The notes beneath the pieces were generated by a model. That model was given only the letters and a program-made list of their open reading frames with translations. It was not told the DNA's origin and did not search any database. A stretch of DNA of 64,000 bases. Origin: Amyloporia xantha. Taxonomy: Eukaryota > Basidiomycota > Agaricomycetes > Polyporales > Adustoporiaceae. Positions 1 through 11,138 of the stretch are shown piece after piece. The stretch spans positions 434,001 to 498,000 of the forward strand of contig JAYKKR010000015.1 in the NCBI GenBank assembly GCA_036971615.1, given 5' to 3'. A program made the translations under genes and the position numbers. The number at the start of each line of letters is the position of its first letter. Position 1 is the first letter of the stretch.

Positions 1-878
1 TGATAATAGGGTTTTCTTCACTCTGTTGTACTCTTCGTTCTTTGCGTCTCAAACTTTCGTCATCTTTACGTTTGTGGGCTGTTGTCATCGGACGGTACTT
101 ATCACCAAGAATGTTTCCAGACCGTACATGTACAAATAGATCCGATAGCTGCAATTCTGAAAAGTGTCGCCAAAAGATTGCAGTTGACTTCCTTCTGACA
201 AAAGTTTTCTAATGAAACGCGCTTCGACCCCAAAGTCCTCTAGGTGCTGTTTACGTGGACCCTTGCAATCATCATGTGAAGAGGCTGAGAATAAGCATTG
301 GTCACACGACGGAGGCACCTCGCATATGTAAGTTATAGCTCTTACGTTGTGAGTTTGGTTTGTGCCGAGCAATAGGGTCCACCGGCAAACGCATCTCCTC
401 TTGCGACATTCGAAGAACGCCTTAGCATTCCCATTCATGAACGTGCGTAGGAAGCTCCGAGAGTCCGACCGGACTGCAACGCCAAGGGGGATCTCGAGAG
501 AATTCCGGACTCAAGAATTGGCAGATCTCTAGCGTGCAGAAGGATCACGCTAGAGATAGAGATTCACTTCGCTAATTCACTTAACACTAGCCCAGCTGCC
601 AGAAGCTAAAGACGCCTCACAATCGTCCATAGAAGGATCAGTCTCGTTTTAATGATATGTTCTATACACTCTTGCATTTATACATGCAGGGTTCTTATAC
701 TGCGCTGTTTCATCTTATAAGGCAAGATCCGAAGTGCCAAACGCAACGAAACTAATTTTCTATAAATACACTGTGTATCAGCAGCCTCAAATCGCAGGCA
801 TTTGTGTTTCAATAGAAATCAGAAGGTACACTCATATAAACTGAGGATTGTTCACCGAGGCTATGTAAGGACTCATTG
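1..878. other. no clear gene; one possible exon on the minus strand
   Basis: Nothing here can be assigned to a family. An open frame of 117 codons runs on the minus strand from an ATG at 438 to 85. Its N-terminal half is cysteine-rich (ECRKRRCVCRW), but it has no recognisable domain and I could not connect it to further exons. The 440 bases downstream of the GST stop codon are AT-rich and look like a 3' flank. The open frame may be an exon of a gene that continues beyond the window edge, or chance. Confidence 0.3.
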
Positions 879-1849
879 TCACGTCGACGACTGCAGCGAC
901 TCCTTCAGAGCCAGCACCTTGCTGACCGACTCCCAGGCGAGCATGGTGTTGTGCCATCTGCACACAATCAATTAGTTATCTATAGCGCTCATACGCGACG
1001 GAAACTCACTTGTATACCGCAGGGAAGTCCCGCTCAAAATTGAACCCATTGTAGTCCGGAATAAGTATTGCAACAGCTGCATTATTCCAGCTGCAACAGT
1101 AATGATCGTGTCAGATCGATTAACACTATGAAGCGATGCCAGCACTCACGGAATGAACGAGAGGTCGGCGATCGTGCATTTGCCACCGACAAGCCATGTC
1201 TGCTTAGACAGGACACCCTCGAGGACGCCAAGTACACGGATTATTTCCTTCTGGTACCGTTCGACGGCACTAGGTATCTTCTCAGGGTGCCCATACTTGA
1301 ACCAGCCGACTTGGCCAAAATAAGGACTGTAGATGATAGCTCAGTCAGAAATAATCAATCACACGTGCTTCGTGCTGACCCTTGACCGGAAGCCTGGAAA
1401 AATAGCCACTGAAGCTGGATAATTTTGTCGTTGAAGTCGGTAACAGAAATCTTGTGAGTCGTATCGTACTTGTCAACAAGGTAGACCAAAATGGCGTTAG
1501 ATTCCCTGAGTGCGAAAGGTTTACCCTTCAGAGCCAAGTAGATGAGAGCATAGTAGGTGAGATATACCAAACAACGAAGTTGCCATTCCCATGGTCGATC
1601 AAGGTCGGGATGCGACCATTAGGATTATACTTGGTGTGTTCCGGAGACTTTATCTCGCCATTGTTGAGTTTGAGGTAGATTGTCTCATAAGACAAACCCA
1701 ACTCTTCCAATACAAAGGCGATCTTCCTGTGAGAATTAAGACTATATGTCGGTACCACCATAAAATTAACATAGTGCGTGATACCCTACTGACCAGCCGT
1801 TCGGACCATTGACGGTGGAGTAGAGAGTAAATTGCTTTCCGTGAGACAT
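879..1849 (-). CDS. Ure2p-like glutathione S-transferase
   Basis: Cytosolic glutathione transferase that would conjugate or deglutathionylate electrophiles. Six exons assemble into about 224 residues, normal for the family. The protein starts MSHGKQFTLYS at the ATG at 1849-1847. The thioredoxin-fold half has KIAFVLEELGLSYE, then YNPNGRIPTLIDH (the cis-proline region) and ESNAILVYLVDKYD (the glutathione gamma-glutamyl contact region). The all-helical half has WLVGGKCTIADLSFIPW, the N-capping motif of the GST fold. The coding region ends at the TGA at 879-881. The exon pattern matches the two GST copies near 61.3 and 63.6 kb, which lie in the opposite orientation. All splice sites I placed are GT-AG and no lesion was seen. 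Wood-decay fungi often have expanded Ure2p-like families; the substrate cannot be told from sequence. Confidence 0.9.
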
Positions 1850-2595
1850 GATGTAGCGTTGCTGGCGTAGAATTTAGAGGATAGACTGTACTGATGGACG
1901 GCCAGTAGAATATGCTCGCGCTTTATACCGTGCACTCTACGTAGAGATTACACGCCTGTCAATTACTCATGCACATTAGCGGCAAGCTAGAAGCAACTAG
2001 TATCCCAAATGATGAATCAGTTCGCACATCGTCCCGCGGACAATGACAACTCCGAGTAGAACAACTGGCGCTTCATACCTGCAGTTGACAATGTATAGCT
2101 TCTTTTGGAAAATAGCTCGGGGAAGAAAGCAGCTGGCCTATACAACCCACACCGAGGTCCGACATCTCGCCCTTTCGACTGCCAGAGTCGCCTTGGATTT
2201 CGTACGCTGTCATCAAATCTTTCTGATGTGCTGACACAACTGGTTCACAGCGCTCAGAGAAAGCGCTTGCGACATTGTCATCAGCGATTCTGGTTGACAC
2301 TCCGTTCGTAATCCTAGTTCTGCTACTTACCTCCTGTTCGAAGAGACCTCCGAGGCTGGAGGCTGAAGCACGTTTGCCATTAATATTGCTCTCAGGCCTG
2401 GTAAAATCTTCTCACATTGGGGCTAGAGTGGTAGAAGTCATTTAATGGACTGTCGTAGTCAAAACCACCAATAGAGGCCGCAAAGCAATACGATAGTACT
2501 TGCAATGGTATCGAATGAGCGAGCCGGGAGCTGAGAGTGGACAGCCCATATTTGGCGGGCCTGGGGAAATTGCCGTCAGCGGACGCCTCTGCGGC

Positions 2596-2705
2596 GCTTG
2601 CGCGACGCGTCCCCGACGCCACTCAGACGCGGCAGAGACGCAACACAGACGCAGCACAGACGTAGCACAGACGCAACATAGACGCAATACGAGCGCAGTA
2701 AGACA
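2596..2705. repeat. short degenerate tandem array, AGACGCA-type
   Basis: Successive 10-11 base units of the form (AC)AGACGCARC repeat at least seven times between about 2625 and 2700. They vary slightly (AGACGTAGCAC, AGACGCAACAT, AGACGCAATAC). The same core recurs in the arrays at 3.2-3.4 kb and, on the other strand, at 3.8 kb. Confidence 0.75.
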
Positions 2706-3154
2706 GAATGTATGAGTAGTAATTGCGCACGATGAGAATCCTGTGTTTGCAGTATAAGTTGCCGTCTGGCCAGTCTTGGGCGGATCATGAATCTCGGCAT
2801 ATGTGCACCATTAACTCCGTTGAAATTGACACCTCTCCCCCGATGTTTCACTTCGCAATAATGATAAAACCATACAGCAGATTTGATGGCACGTTGCGTG
2901 GTTCAAAGGCTCGCACAGTTTCAATTTCTTTGCTGTCAATGTAATGCATAGCTAAAATTGGTCGGAACTTAGCCTCACATAAAATGGTGCTCAGGCTCCA
3001 ATATGGGCAAATAAATGCATAGGTTATAGATCTGTACATTGGGTGAAGGATATGTCCAAAATGCAATTCAGAGGGGGTAGCTCGGTCAATAGGTGGCTAA
3101 CGGTCTAGCTAAGTTGTTCTCAAGTGATATGTAGATGGGGATGATCAATAGCCT

Positions 3155-3445
3155 ATAGGCGCGAGACGCAAGGGCGACGCACAGCCAATCAGGAAGGCGA
3201 CGCGCCCTAGACGCCAGAGCAACGCTCCGTGGCAGTGGAAGTATCCTTGCCGTCTGCCAGACGCGCAGAGGGCGTAAGCAAGACGCAGGTGCAACGCAAG
3301 AGACGTAGGTGAGACGCAAACACAACGCACGGGAGGCGCAAGCGCGACACCCGAGAGACGCAAGGGCGACGCCCGAGAGACACAAACGCGACGCACGGGA
3401 GACGCAAGGGGGACACAGAGACGCAAGCGAGACGCAGGGGAGACG
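3155..3445. repeat. degenerate minisatellite of about 22 bases
   Basis: The clearest units lie between 3330 and 3430. They start GAGACGCAAGGGCGACGC or a close variant and repeat about every 22 bases (with some 20-base steps) for about five units. Weaker copies extend back to 3155. The core AGACGCAA is shared with the array at 2.6 kb. It is non-coding as far as can be seen: frames through it are low-complexity on the minus strand. Confidence 0.7.
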
Positions 3446-3779
3446 GTGCAGAAATACAAACTCACCATGACCATGAAGAGGTCACTGATCTTAACACGAA
3501 CTACAGAAATGAAACTCAGAGCCACCAAGATACTTTTGCCTGAATCACAACCTGAGCCATTTCGGATGAAGCCAGGAGTGTGAGTAACCGACGCCCGCCG
3601 AAGCGACACTGGGGCCTACAGTGCTAGTATATAGGAGCTGATGTCCAGGAAATATGATAGCAAAACATTACAGAAGACTACGTGAGGAATACACCTTGGG
3701 ATGGCGAAGCGGCGAGCCAGGCAAGTGCGTCGCTCAGGTGTCTAAGTTGAACGTCTGGGACGCGTCTCCTAAGCGCCAA

Positions 3780-3835
3780 GCTGTGTGGCACAGTGTGGCA
3801 CAGGCGTCTCGAAGGCGTCTCGCAGGCGTCTCACA
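3780..3835. repeat. short 11-base tandem repeat, CAGGCGTCTCG-type
   Basis: Three near-identical 11-base units of AGGCGTCTCGN sit in a row at about 3801-3833, preceded by a GTGTGGCACA doublet at 3782-3800. The unit is essentially the reverse complement of the GAGACGC core seen in the two upstream arrays, so this belongs to the same local repeat family in inverted orientation. Confidence 0.6.
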
Positions 3836-4658
3836 TATTTGGCAAGAGAAGCTCGAAGACGCGTCTGCCACTGTCTGCCAGAGTTTGCCTTTGGCGAGTT
3901 TGCTTTCCTACTTACCACAACTAGCTCTCATCATGAACCTCCGCAATATCGAGATAACTATCGTCTCCGAAGGCGAGAAACTTACGGAGTATGCAACCAA
4001 TTTGGAAGACGCATCCACTATTAGCTGCTTTATACCCAGTGAAGCGGGAAAGGTCAGGGGCTACTGACGTTTCAATGTTGCCTTCAGTGGCGCGTTTCGC
4101 GCATATAGTGACTAGATATTCCAGAGGCTCGAACTTAAAACATACAACAACATAGACTCGGACATAAACATGGACTTGGTCATGAATGGCCATTGCGTGG
4201 ATCGGTCCGCGATGTCATCGCACAAAGAAAGCCACATTGGAGGTATACAAGTGTCGCGAGACGAGCTGCGGCCTTTCGTATTCACAGATATAGTTACCAC
4301 TGGTATTATACCTGGCTCTCTGCGATTGCATCGACAACGGAAGCTGACGTCCTATGATAACGCGTAGACGATGACAATCTCGCTGTCGTAAACAACTCAA
4401 GTGACAACCTAGGACTGATTGCAATACGCATTTGGCGGGCTATAATCAAAGAAAACACGTGGCAAAGGGCATATTCAGACAAGATGTTACTCCCTGAGCT
4501 CGGTCCTGTTCACGAAAGGACTAAAAAAGCTGGCTCGCATTGCATCTCGTGAGCATGGTCTCTTCACTATAATTATTCCGGTGGTATAGATTTTGGCATT
4601 GCAATAGCCTTGGTACCAAAGAAAAGATATCGAGGTCCAAATCATCGGTGAAAACTAA

Positions 4659-5311
4659 ATGGCTAGATCCAGTGTCCAAGCCCTTCGCCGTATTCAAGTT
4701 TCATTATCGGCCCCTCGGTCAGTCATTCTGTCGCGTGCACAGCGCAATGCGAATAATAAACCTCTTGTATATTTATAGCCTTGCTGCAAGCACAAGATAT
4801 TGCACCATTGGCACCAAAGTCCACACTACGTGGTCAAGATGTTGACACTACAAGCGCGAAGGCAACGAAACGCGCGAACCCATCTTCACGCAGACCCCAA
4901 GATACACCTAACAAACGCCACCGGCTGGAAGTCAATGATCAAGGCACAGTCAATCGAGATAGCGGTTCCTCACCAAGGGTGAAGGCTTCGGAATATACTG
5001 CTCTTCGTTCGGACCATGTCAAAAATGAAGACGATGATTTCAGCGTAATTATTCTTTCCTCGGAAAATTGTAGCTATGATCACGCGTTGCATGTCTTAAT
5101 CTAACTTCTATAGATGCCACTTTCTTCCGGTCAGACGTCCGCACCAGGAGCACGCCATTCTCGAGTCAAGCAAGAAGATGCTTCTGATCTACGGATGCTG
5201 AAGAAGGAAGTCCCTCCGGATGGCTTTCTGCACGATGTCATTGATCTCACAAGACCACTCTCCCCGATTCGAGTAGGCTCGTTTGGCGATGTGATTGATC
5301 TGACAGAATAA
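4659..5311 (+). CDS. small nuclear-looking protein with SUMO-attachment sites and two SUMO-interacting motifs
   Basis: No full-length family is recognised. The last two exons are well supported: about 4779-5044, a 69-base GTAATT...TATAG intron, then 5114-5311 ending in TAA. The first exon probably starts at the ATG at 4659 (MARSSVQALRRIQ). Its donor, near 4729-4735, is uncertain. The protein of roughly 180 residues carries a basic cluster (KATKR...RR...NKRHRLE) that looks like a nuclear signal. It has three matches to the psi-K-x-E SUMO-acceptor consensus: VKNE followed by DDD, VKQE followed by D, and LKKE. It ends with two copies of DVIDLT, the classical core of a SUMO-interacting motif. The motif reading rests on established SUMO biology. 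The cellular role is inferred: a SUMO-regulated scaffold or transcription-related factor. The 5' structure is the weakest part of the model. Confidence 0.65.
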
Positions 5312-5507
5312 TCGGGCTGATGGATCAAGAGTCTCTCGCATGTTTCACTGGTATCTCGAGGTCAACATCTTGGTCAGGCTACAGCAAACGAGAATTCTGC
5401 TTGTCCCGGAGACCTGTTGTCGCTGTTGTCGTGTTTTGTTGCCAGTACCGCTCTGATTGTCGCCTTTCTTCCTCCGTGTATGCGCTTGGTCTCATATGTA
5501 CTGTGAT

Positions 5508-5558
5508 AATGTTGTTGCTTCCTCAATGTTGTTGCTTCCTCAATGTTATCGCTTCCTC
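5508..5558. repeat. 17-base tandem repeat, three units
   Basis: The unit AATGTTGTTGCTTCCTC occurs at 5508-5524 and 5525-5541 and, with two changes, at 5542-5558. It lies about 200 bases downstream of the SUMO-motif gene, probably in its 3' untranslated or flanking region. No function is evident. Confidence 0.85.
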
Positions 5559-5903
5559 GTCCTTGTATTATTATGTTGTCTGATGAAATAACATCTGGCT
5601 TTGTTCGATGTCGACGACGGTATGGTGATAACGCTCGACCCCAACTCGTGAGTCGACAAATGACGTACACAAACTCTCGCGATATCTGTGATACTCTTCG
5701 ATAACGGCGAACGCAATCAAAAGTCATTGCGAACGGGCTGTATCATCCAGAGCTTGGCACGCGAGCAGTCTCACAGGTGTCAAGAATAGCATTTTACATT
5801 CCCACCAGAATGTCGGTAACTATTCCGCCTCATCGCCGTATGAGCTATCTCTTCCACACACCAATACGTTCTCCCACTAGACTAGCCAGGAGTCACTAAC
5901 ACC

Positions 5904-7244
5904 ATGCAGTCGTCCTTCCTCGGCACTATCGTTCCCGGCGCACTCTCCGTCTCCGTCACCGGTGGGTCTGGCTGGTCGAGCATGTTTCCACCCCGGCCCA
6001 AATGGTCAGTGAATCAGATCCCTGGTCTCACGGGGCAGGTCATGATCGTGACAGGCGGCAATGCAGGCATTGGGAGGGAGACGGTCAAGGTACATATGTC
6101 GAATCCGCCTCACCTGCTTTGCTCATGGTCAATACGTACGGCGGGAACAGGCGCTGTTGGAGCACAACGCGAAGGTATACATGGCGGGGCGGAATGAGGA
6201 GAAATGTGTGGCAGCCATAGAGGACTTGAAGCGGGAGACGGGGCGCGAAGCGCTCTTCCTTCGGCTAGATCTTGCAGACCTAAAGTCTATCAGAGCCTCG
6301 GTAGAAGAGTTCCTAAGGTAAATTCCCGCGTAATTCCTGCAGAAGGCTCACCACGTTGGCGCGCTCTTTAGCAAGGAAAACCAGTTGCATGTCCTCTTCA
6401 ACAATGCTGGCGCCATCTATCCTGCCGTCGAAGCTGTCACCGCAGATGGATATGACCTGCAATTCGGAACGAACGTCCTCGGTAGGAAATCCAAAATTAG
6501 CCGTCCATCCTGACTTACGTCTTGAGCAGGACATTTTTACCTTACGAAGCTGCTCCTTCCACTTCTCCTCGATACGACCAAAGCTTCCCCGGACGGAAGG
6601 ACGCGCGTCGTTCATACATCCTCAGTCGGACATGAGTTCGTGAATGGGATCGACTTTGATACGCTGAAAGATAGCCCGCACAGGAGAAAGCAACACACGG
6701 TGAAGCTGTACTTTCAAAGCAAATTTGTGAGACGTACAGTGCAATGTGATGGCTGACCTTATTCTGATGTCGAATTACGGACAGGGCAACGTAGTCGTGT
6801 CCGACGAGTTTCACAGACGGTATGCAGAGCAAGGCCTGGTCTCAGTCTCCCTACACCCTGGAAATCTGAAGGTCGACACAGCACGGAACCCTTCCTTGGG
6901 TGCGAAGGTCGTCAGCGCTGTTGTGAGTCTTTTTCGTTTCTGCTGTGGCACAGATACTGGATCAAGTTGACACGTATTGTCTTGGAAGAATCCACTTCTT
7001 CCAGATGCAAAGATGGGCGCATTGACCCAGCTGTGGGCGGGTACAACTCCAGAGGGAGCCGAACTTGGCGGGAAGGTCAGTTCCTGATAAATCAAGGCAA
7101 CATGCTCATGGACTGAACAGTATTTGTAACTTTCAGTACTGCATTCCGTGGGCGAGAGTCGGTGCTGCAAAGACAGCTACAGACGATCCAGAGCTGGGAA
7201 AAACATTGTGGTCATGGTTGGAGGAGCAAGTGAAGGACCTCTAA
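5904..7244 (+). CDS. short-chain dehydrogenase/reductase (retinol dehydrogenase / WW-oxidoreductase-like)
   Basis: NAD(P)-dependent oxidoreductase of the classical SDR superfamily, probably acting on a lipophilic alcohol or ketone; the substrate is unknown. Seven exons give roughly 330 residues. The Rossmann nucleotide motif is VTGGNAGIG near residue 50, and the NNAG motif (VLFNNAGA) lies mid-protein. An HTSSVGHEF segment supplies the active-site serine. The catalytic pair is in YFQSK (YxxxK), which is split from the following GNVVVSDEF by an intron at about 6726-6783. [10 protein letters not shown] follows, typical of fungal members. The start ATG at 5904 has a good context (CACCATG) and the stop is TAA at 7242-7244. 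The first 35 residues are an extension of low complexity with no clear targeting signal. Confidence 0.9.
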
Positions 7245-7469
7245 AACAGGTCGGGCATCAGATTAGATAAGATGCAGCAAGATCTTTTACGTCCGATCTA
7301 TGTCGTGTCCCTGATCGAGTCAAGGACTTGGAACCTGTCTTTTCCTAACCGCCACTCACAGCCCTGCGTTGTGTCTACTTTGATCCGTCGTATTCAATCA
7401 CCAACAAGGACTGCATAGCTCAATATTCCGGACTCTTTTTCATTGTCAGACCTTGTCTTTACAGCATAA

Positions 7470-9811
7470 ATGTCCACCGACGCTTGGACTCCGAGCTCTT
7501 GGAAGAACAAGCCTGCCGCGCAGGTATATAGGTCTCTTATACAATACTTCGGAATATGAATAAAATGTATTCATTGTAGGATGTGGTCTATCCCGACCAA
7601 GAGAAGCTAAACAAGTCAGTCTGTATCTCAGTTGCGCGATGGCAGATTCTCACTTCAATTACCACCCTACGCAGAGTCCTCGCAAAGCTTCGCACGTTGC
7701 CGCCTCTAGTCACTCCGCCAGAGGTGCGTATGACATCAGTTCAAATGAGTCTTTGCCAATTCCGTCTGATTACTTAGATTGAACGTCTCCGTCATAGCCT
7801 GAGTCAAGTGCAACGCAACGAAGCATTCCTTCTTCATGCCGGAGATTGTGCCGAGAGTTTCGACGCTTGCACACATGTCAGTAGCTTTCTAATTGGCATT
7901 GGAGTTATATTTTGAACATCGTTCACCAGGAAAACATCTCTGCGAAAATTGGACTGATCTTGTCGTTCTCCCTCATTCTCATCTGGGGTGCCCGGATGCC
8001 AGTGGTAAGTCACTCATTATCCGCAATAAAAATGTTGCTCAAAACGCATGATTAGGTTCGAATCGGTCGAATCGCCGGCCAATACGCAAAACCTCGCAGT
8101 AGCGCCACGGAAAAGATCGGAGACCGTGAAGTCTTGAGTTTCCGGTGTGTCACGTTGATGTCAAACGTCGAAGGCTGCTCACTGTTACTTGTGAAGGGGT
8201 GACAATGTCAATGGGTATGTTCTACAATCTGACGAAAGGACCTGAACATAGATCATAACATTTCGGTAGGCTCGACCCGGATGATCGAACGCCAGATCCA
8301 GACCGGCTGTTGAGGTATGTCTCTGATGTCACGCCTTTGATATCACGCCTTGACCTTCTTTTTCATATAAATATTTCAGCGCTTACTTCCACTCAACGAC
8401 GACCCTAAACTATGTCCGCGGACTGCTGACGTCCGGATTCGCATCTTTACACCATCCTCGCGACTGGTCACTCTCACATGTCCGTTCACCGGCATTACGG
8501 CAAGTACATATTATTTCTGACCGGTGGAGTCACGCTAAGAGTCCCGCAGCACGGAATTCGAGCGTATCACAGAAGGTCTCTCCGATGCGCTCGACTTCAC
8601 CCGCACCATTGGCCTCGGCAACCAGCAGGCTGGTTATGAGCAAGGCGGTGGTCGCGGCGTCCTCGGAGAAGTGGACTTCTACACAAGGTAAGCGTCATTT
8701 TGTGCTAGCATCACGCAGCCGCAGATGCTCAATGCCCGCCAGCCACGAAGGCCTGATGCTCGACTTCGAGGAGGCAATGACTCGCCAGTTCCCCGTATCG
8801 TCGTCTCTGTCCTCGTCTCAGGGTAGCCAATCCCCACCGCGGCCGCCCAATGTCTACTACAATACATCAGCTCATTTCCTCTGGATCGGCGATCGGACAA
8901 GACAGCTGAACGGTGCCCATGTGGAGTATTTCCGAGGCATCAGGAACCCAATCGGGATCAAGGTGGGCCCGAGTATGGCTGCTGACGAGCTAGTTAGGTT
9001 GTTGGACAGTAAGCCATTTCCAATTAATTCAAGATGCGCCCCAAACTCATATTCCCTGTAGTCGTGAACCCAGACAGGGAAGATGGGAAGGTCACGTTGA
9101 TCACACGTTACGGAGCAGGAAAGGTAAGATCATTACCTATTCGACCTTTTTTTCACCTCCTGAAGACATCATTTAGATCGAAAATCACCTTGCCAGCCAC
9201 ATTATTGCCGTCCAGAAGACCAGCCATCCTGTCACCTGGATCTGCGACCCGATGCACGGAAAGTAAGCACATGTCTTGATGATTACATCCTACGATGAAC
9301 AGTGACGCATGCGATCCTCATTAGCACACTCACATCCTCGTCTGGCTTGAAGACCCGTAATTTCGGTACGATCATTAGCGAACTGACATCCTGCATGCGG
9401 ATCCACGCCGAATGTGGCTCGTGCATGAATGGCGTCAGCCTCGAGTTTACTGGCGAGCTGAGTGAGGACGGCTTCAGCGTCACGGAGTGCCTCGGAGGAA
9501 GTATGGAGCTGAGCGAGGAGCAGCTCGGGCTGCGCTATCAGGTGCGTTGTACATCGATCCTTGAATAGAAGAGAAGGAGGCTCATCCGTTCAAACGAAAA
9601 TCCAGTCTTTCTGTGATCCCCGACTCAACTTTGAGCAGTCACTGGGTGCGTCTTTAGTGCGGATCAGAAGAGGCGTCCTTGTTAACCAGCATTTGAATTT
9701 CTAGATGTTGCATTCCTGATCTCAAACAACTTCAAGAAGGCACGAGTCGGGCGCAAGCGTGCTGACAGCGACTTGCTGTACGCAGAGCTCGGTGGCCGGA
9801 AACACTCCTAG
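7470..9811 (+). CDS. class II 3-deoxy-D-arabino-heptulosonate 7-phosphate (DAHP) synthase
   Basis: Catalyses condensation of phosphoenolpyruvate and erythrose 4-phosphate, the first step of the shikimate pathway to aromatic amino acids. More than ten short exons assemble into a protein of normal class II length (about 470-480 residues). It starts MSTDAWTPSSWKNKPAAQ and includes LHAGDCAESFDAC, PVVRIGRIAGQYAKPRSS, GLLTSGFASLHHPRDW, NTSAHFLWIGDRTRQL, VEYFRGIRNPIGIKVGP, TLITRYGAGK, VTWICDPMHG and GVSLEFTG. All are hallmark segments of the plant/bacterial type II family: metal-binding Cys, His, Glu and Asp, and PEP-binding Arg and Lys. The stop is TAG at 9809-9811. It is unrelated in sequence to the class I Aro3/Aro4 enzymes of yeast. 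A convergent TMA22 gene follows 399 bases downstream. Confidence 0.93.
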
Positions 9812-10210
9812 GTGCACGAATTTCGCAGACCCATCGAACGTCTCGGGCTCTCTTTGATGGGTGCGCAGCAGAGGGAACGAAGAACCCACCTGAAAGAGTA
9901 AATATGATGTTGTATTCTGTGTTGTAGTCATGTGTTGCAACAAGACGATACAGGTCTTCTCTGTATTTTTTTGCGTGAAGAATCTGTTACCTCACCATAG
10001 GTTTACGTGGCAGATGGTGGAGCCTTCGTGATCAACCCTGCATCAGTCTTGTAGCGATTGAATAGAGATACACGTTGATATATTGTACAGTTTGAATTGA
10101 ACGCCACTGAAAAATCGTTGACTTAGCGTCGAGCAAGTAACTGATTGAAGAGACGCACCAGTCTTACAATCCGCACAGATCGCTCCCTAGTCTGTTCTCA
10201 CTGCTCAAAA
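9812..10210. other. convergent 3' intergenic region
   Basis: This 399-base spacer lies between the stop codons of two converging genes. It is AT-rich with short T runs, consistent with the 3' untranslated regions and polyadenylation signals of both genes. No open frame in it has family resemblance. Confidence 0.5.
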
Positions 10211-11138
10211 TTAGGGGCCATCTCCACCGCCCTTCTTTTTCTTCTCCTCCACTTCTACAACGTTGTCCTTCGGGACATTCTTGAGGAGCCCTACGCCGTC
10301 CTCAATCATCTCCACAATGTCGCCAGAGACGTCCCCTTGTACGACAATCTCGTCGAGGCCCTGTGGGTTCTTTGTGACGGACGCCCCTGTCGCAAACTTC
10401 TGTGCAAAGAATTTGGCGGCTTTTCTTGAGGTCGACGTCTGGAAAGACAGGTTATAATGAGAATATTGGGAGATAAATTGCGTAAAGAAAGCTTACCGAA
10501 CGCTTCGAGTCCGTGAATGGCGGTCACAAATTTGCGTTTATTCCGTTCTTGCCGCTTGATCGTTACCTGGGTGTCATTTGGGTAATTGGGCTCAATTACA
10601 TAGGACGTCAAACCTGGTAGGAACTTACTTGTGATGCCTATGGGACAAATTTAGGACGCTAGTTTAGTCACAGGATCTACCAGACGCACCATCTTCTTCT
10701 TCAAAGCCGCATCCGCCTTTGCCTCCGCTTTTGCTTCCTTCTTAGCGGTCTCCTTCTCGAGTTTCGACTGAGCCTCCAAGCTGAGTGTTCCCAACTTGGC
10801 CTGCAACGCTTCTGCAAATCATAACACAGGTCATGTTACAGAACAGAGCGAGGTAAAAATCAGAGAGATCCCAACCCGTGATATCGGAGAGCACACGGTA
10901 CCTTCTGAGTAGTACTTATTGTACAGATCTGGATGCTCCTTCTGAAGCCATTCTTTGCACTTGGTCAGGTGGGAGCCAAATTCACAGTATTCCACGGGAA
11001 ATGTGCACACTGGTGAAATGATATGATGTAGTGTGAGTGATAGATCTCGGTCACCCCTGGTAGACAAACGAGACCTCCACAGTACATAACTTGTACCGGT
11101 GCGATCGCTTGCGATGTGCCCTGTTCTTCAGAGGCCAT
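10211..11138 (-). CDS. TMA22: density-regulated protein homolog, translation machinery-associated protein 22
   Basis: Partner of Tma20/MCT-1. The pair acts on post-termination 40S ribosomes, removing deacylated tRNA and supporting re-initiation. Five or so exons give about 200 residues. The N-terminal cysteine module reads VMYCGVCTFPVEYCEFG followed by a lysine-cysteine (TKCKEW), matching the conserved zinc-binding-like site of DENR. A lysine-rich linker (EKETAKKEAKAEAKAD) comes next. The C-terminal SUI1/eIF1 fold includes VTIKRQERNKRKFVTAIHG, KFFAQKFATGASV and GDVSGDIVEMI. The C-terminus ends in a lysine-rich tail and TAA at 10211-10213. The start is ATG at 11136-11138 on the minus strand. 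The second exon is joined through GGA G/TG TGC, which restores the cysteine module. Confidence 0.93.

Larger units (their letters stand above)
1850..4658. other. gene-poor region with minisatellite-like repeats
   Basis: No gene can be supported here. Open frames exist on both strands, but the longest (minus strand, 3145-3609) only translate the short repeats described separately, giving a monotonous Leu/Arg/Cys/Val pattern. The first 200 bases upstream of the GST start codon probably contain its promoter. The segment from about 4100 to 4650 is plain AT-balanced sequence in which I see nothing. Confidence 0.5.

Noticed and set aside
3145..3609. 154-codon minus-strand open frame
   Set aside because: It translates the degenerate minisatellite into a Leu/Arg/Cys/Val monotony; no domain, no splice partners.
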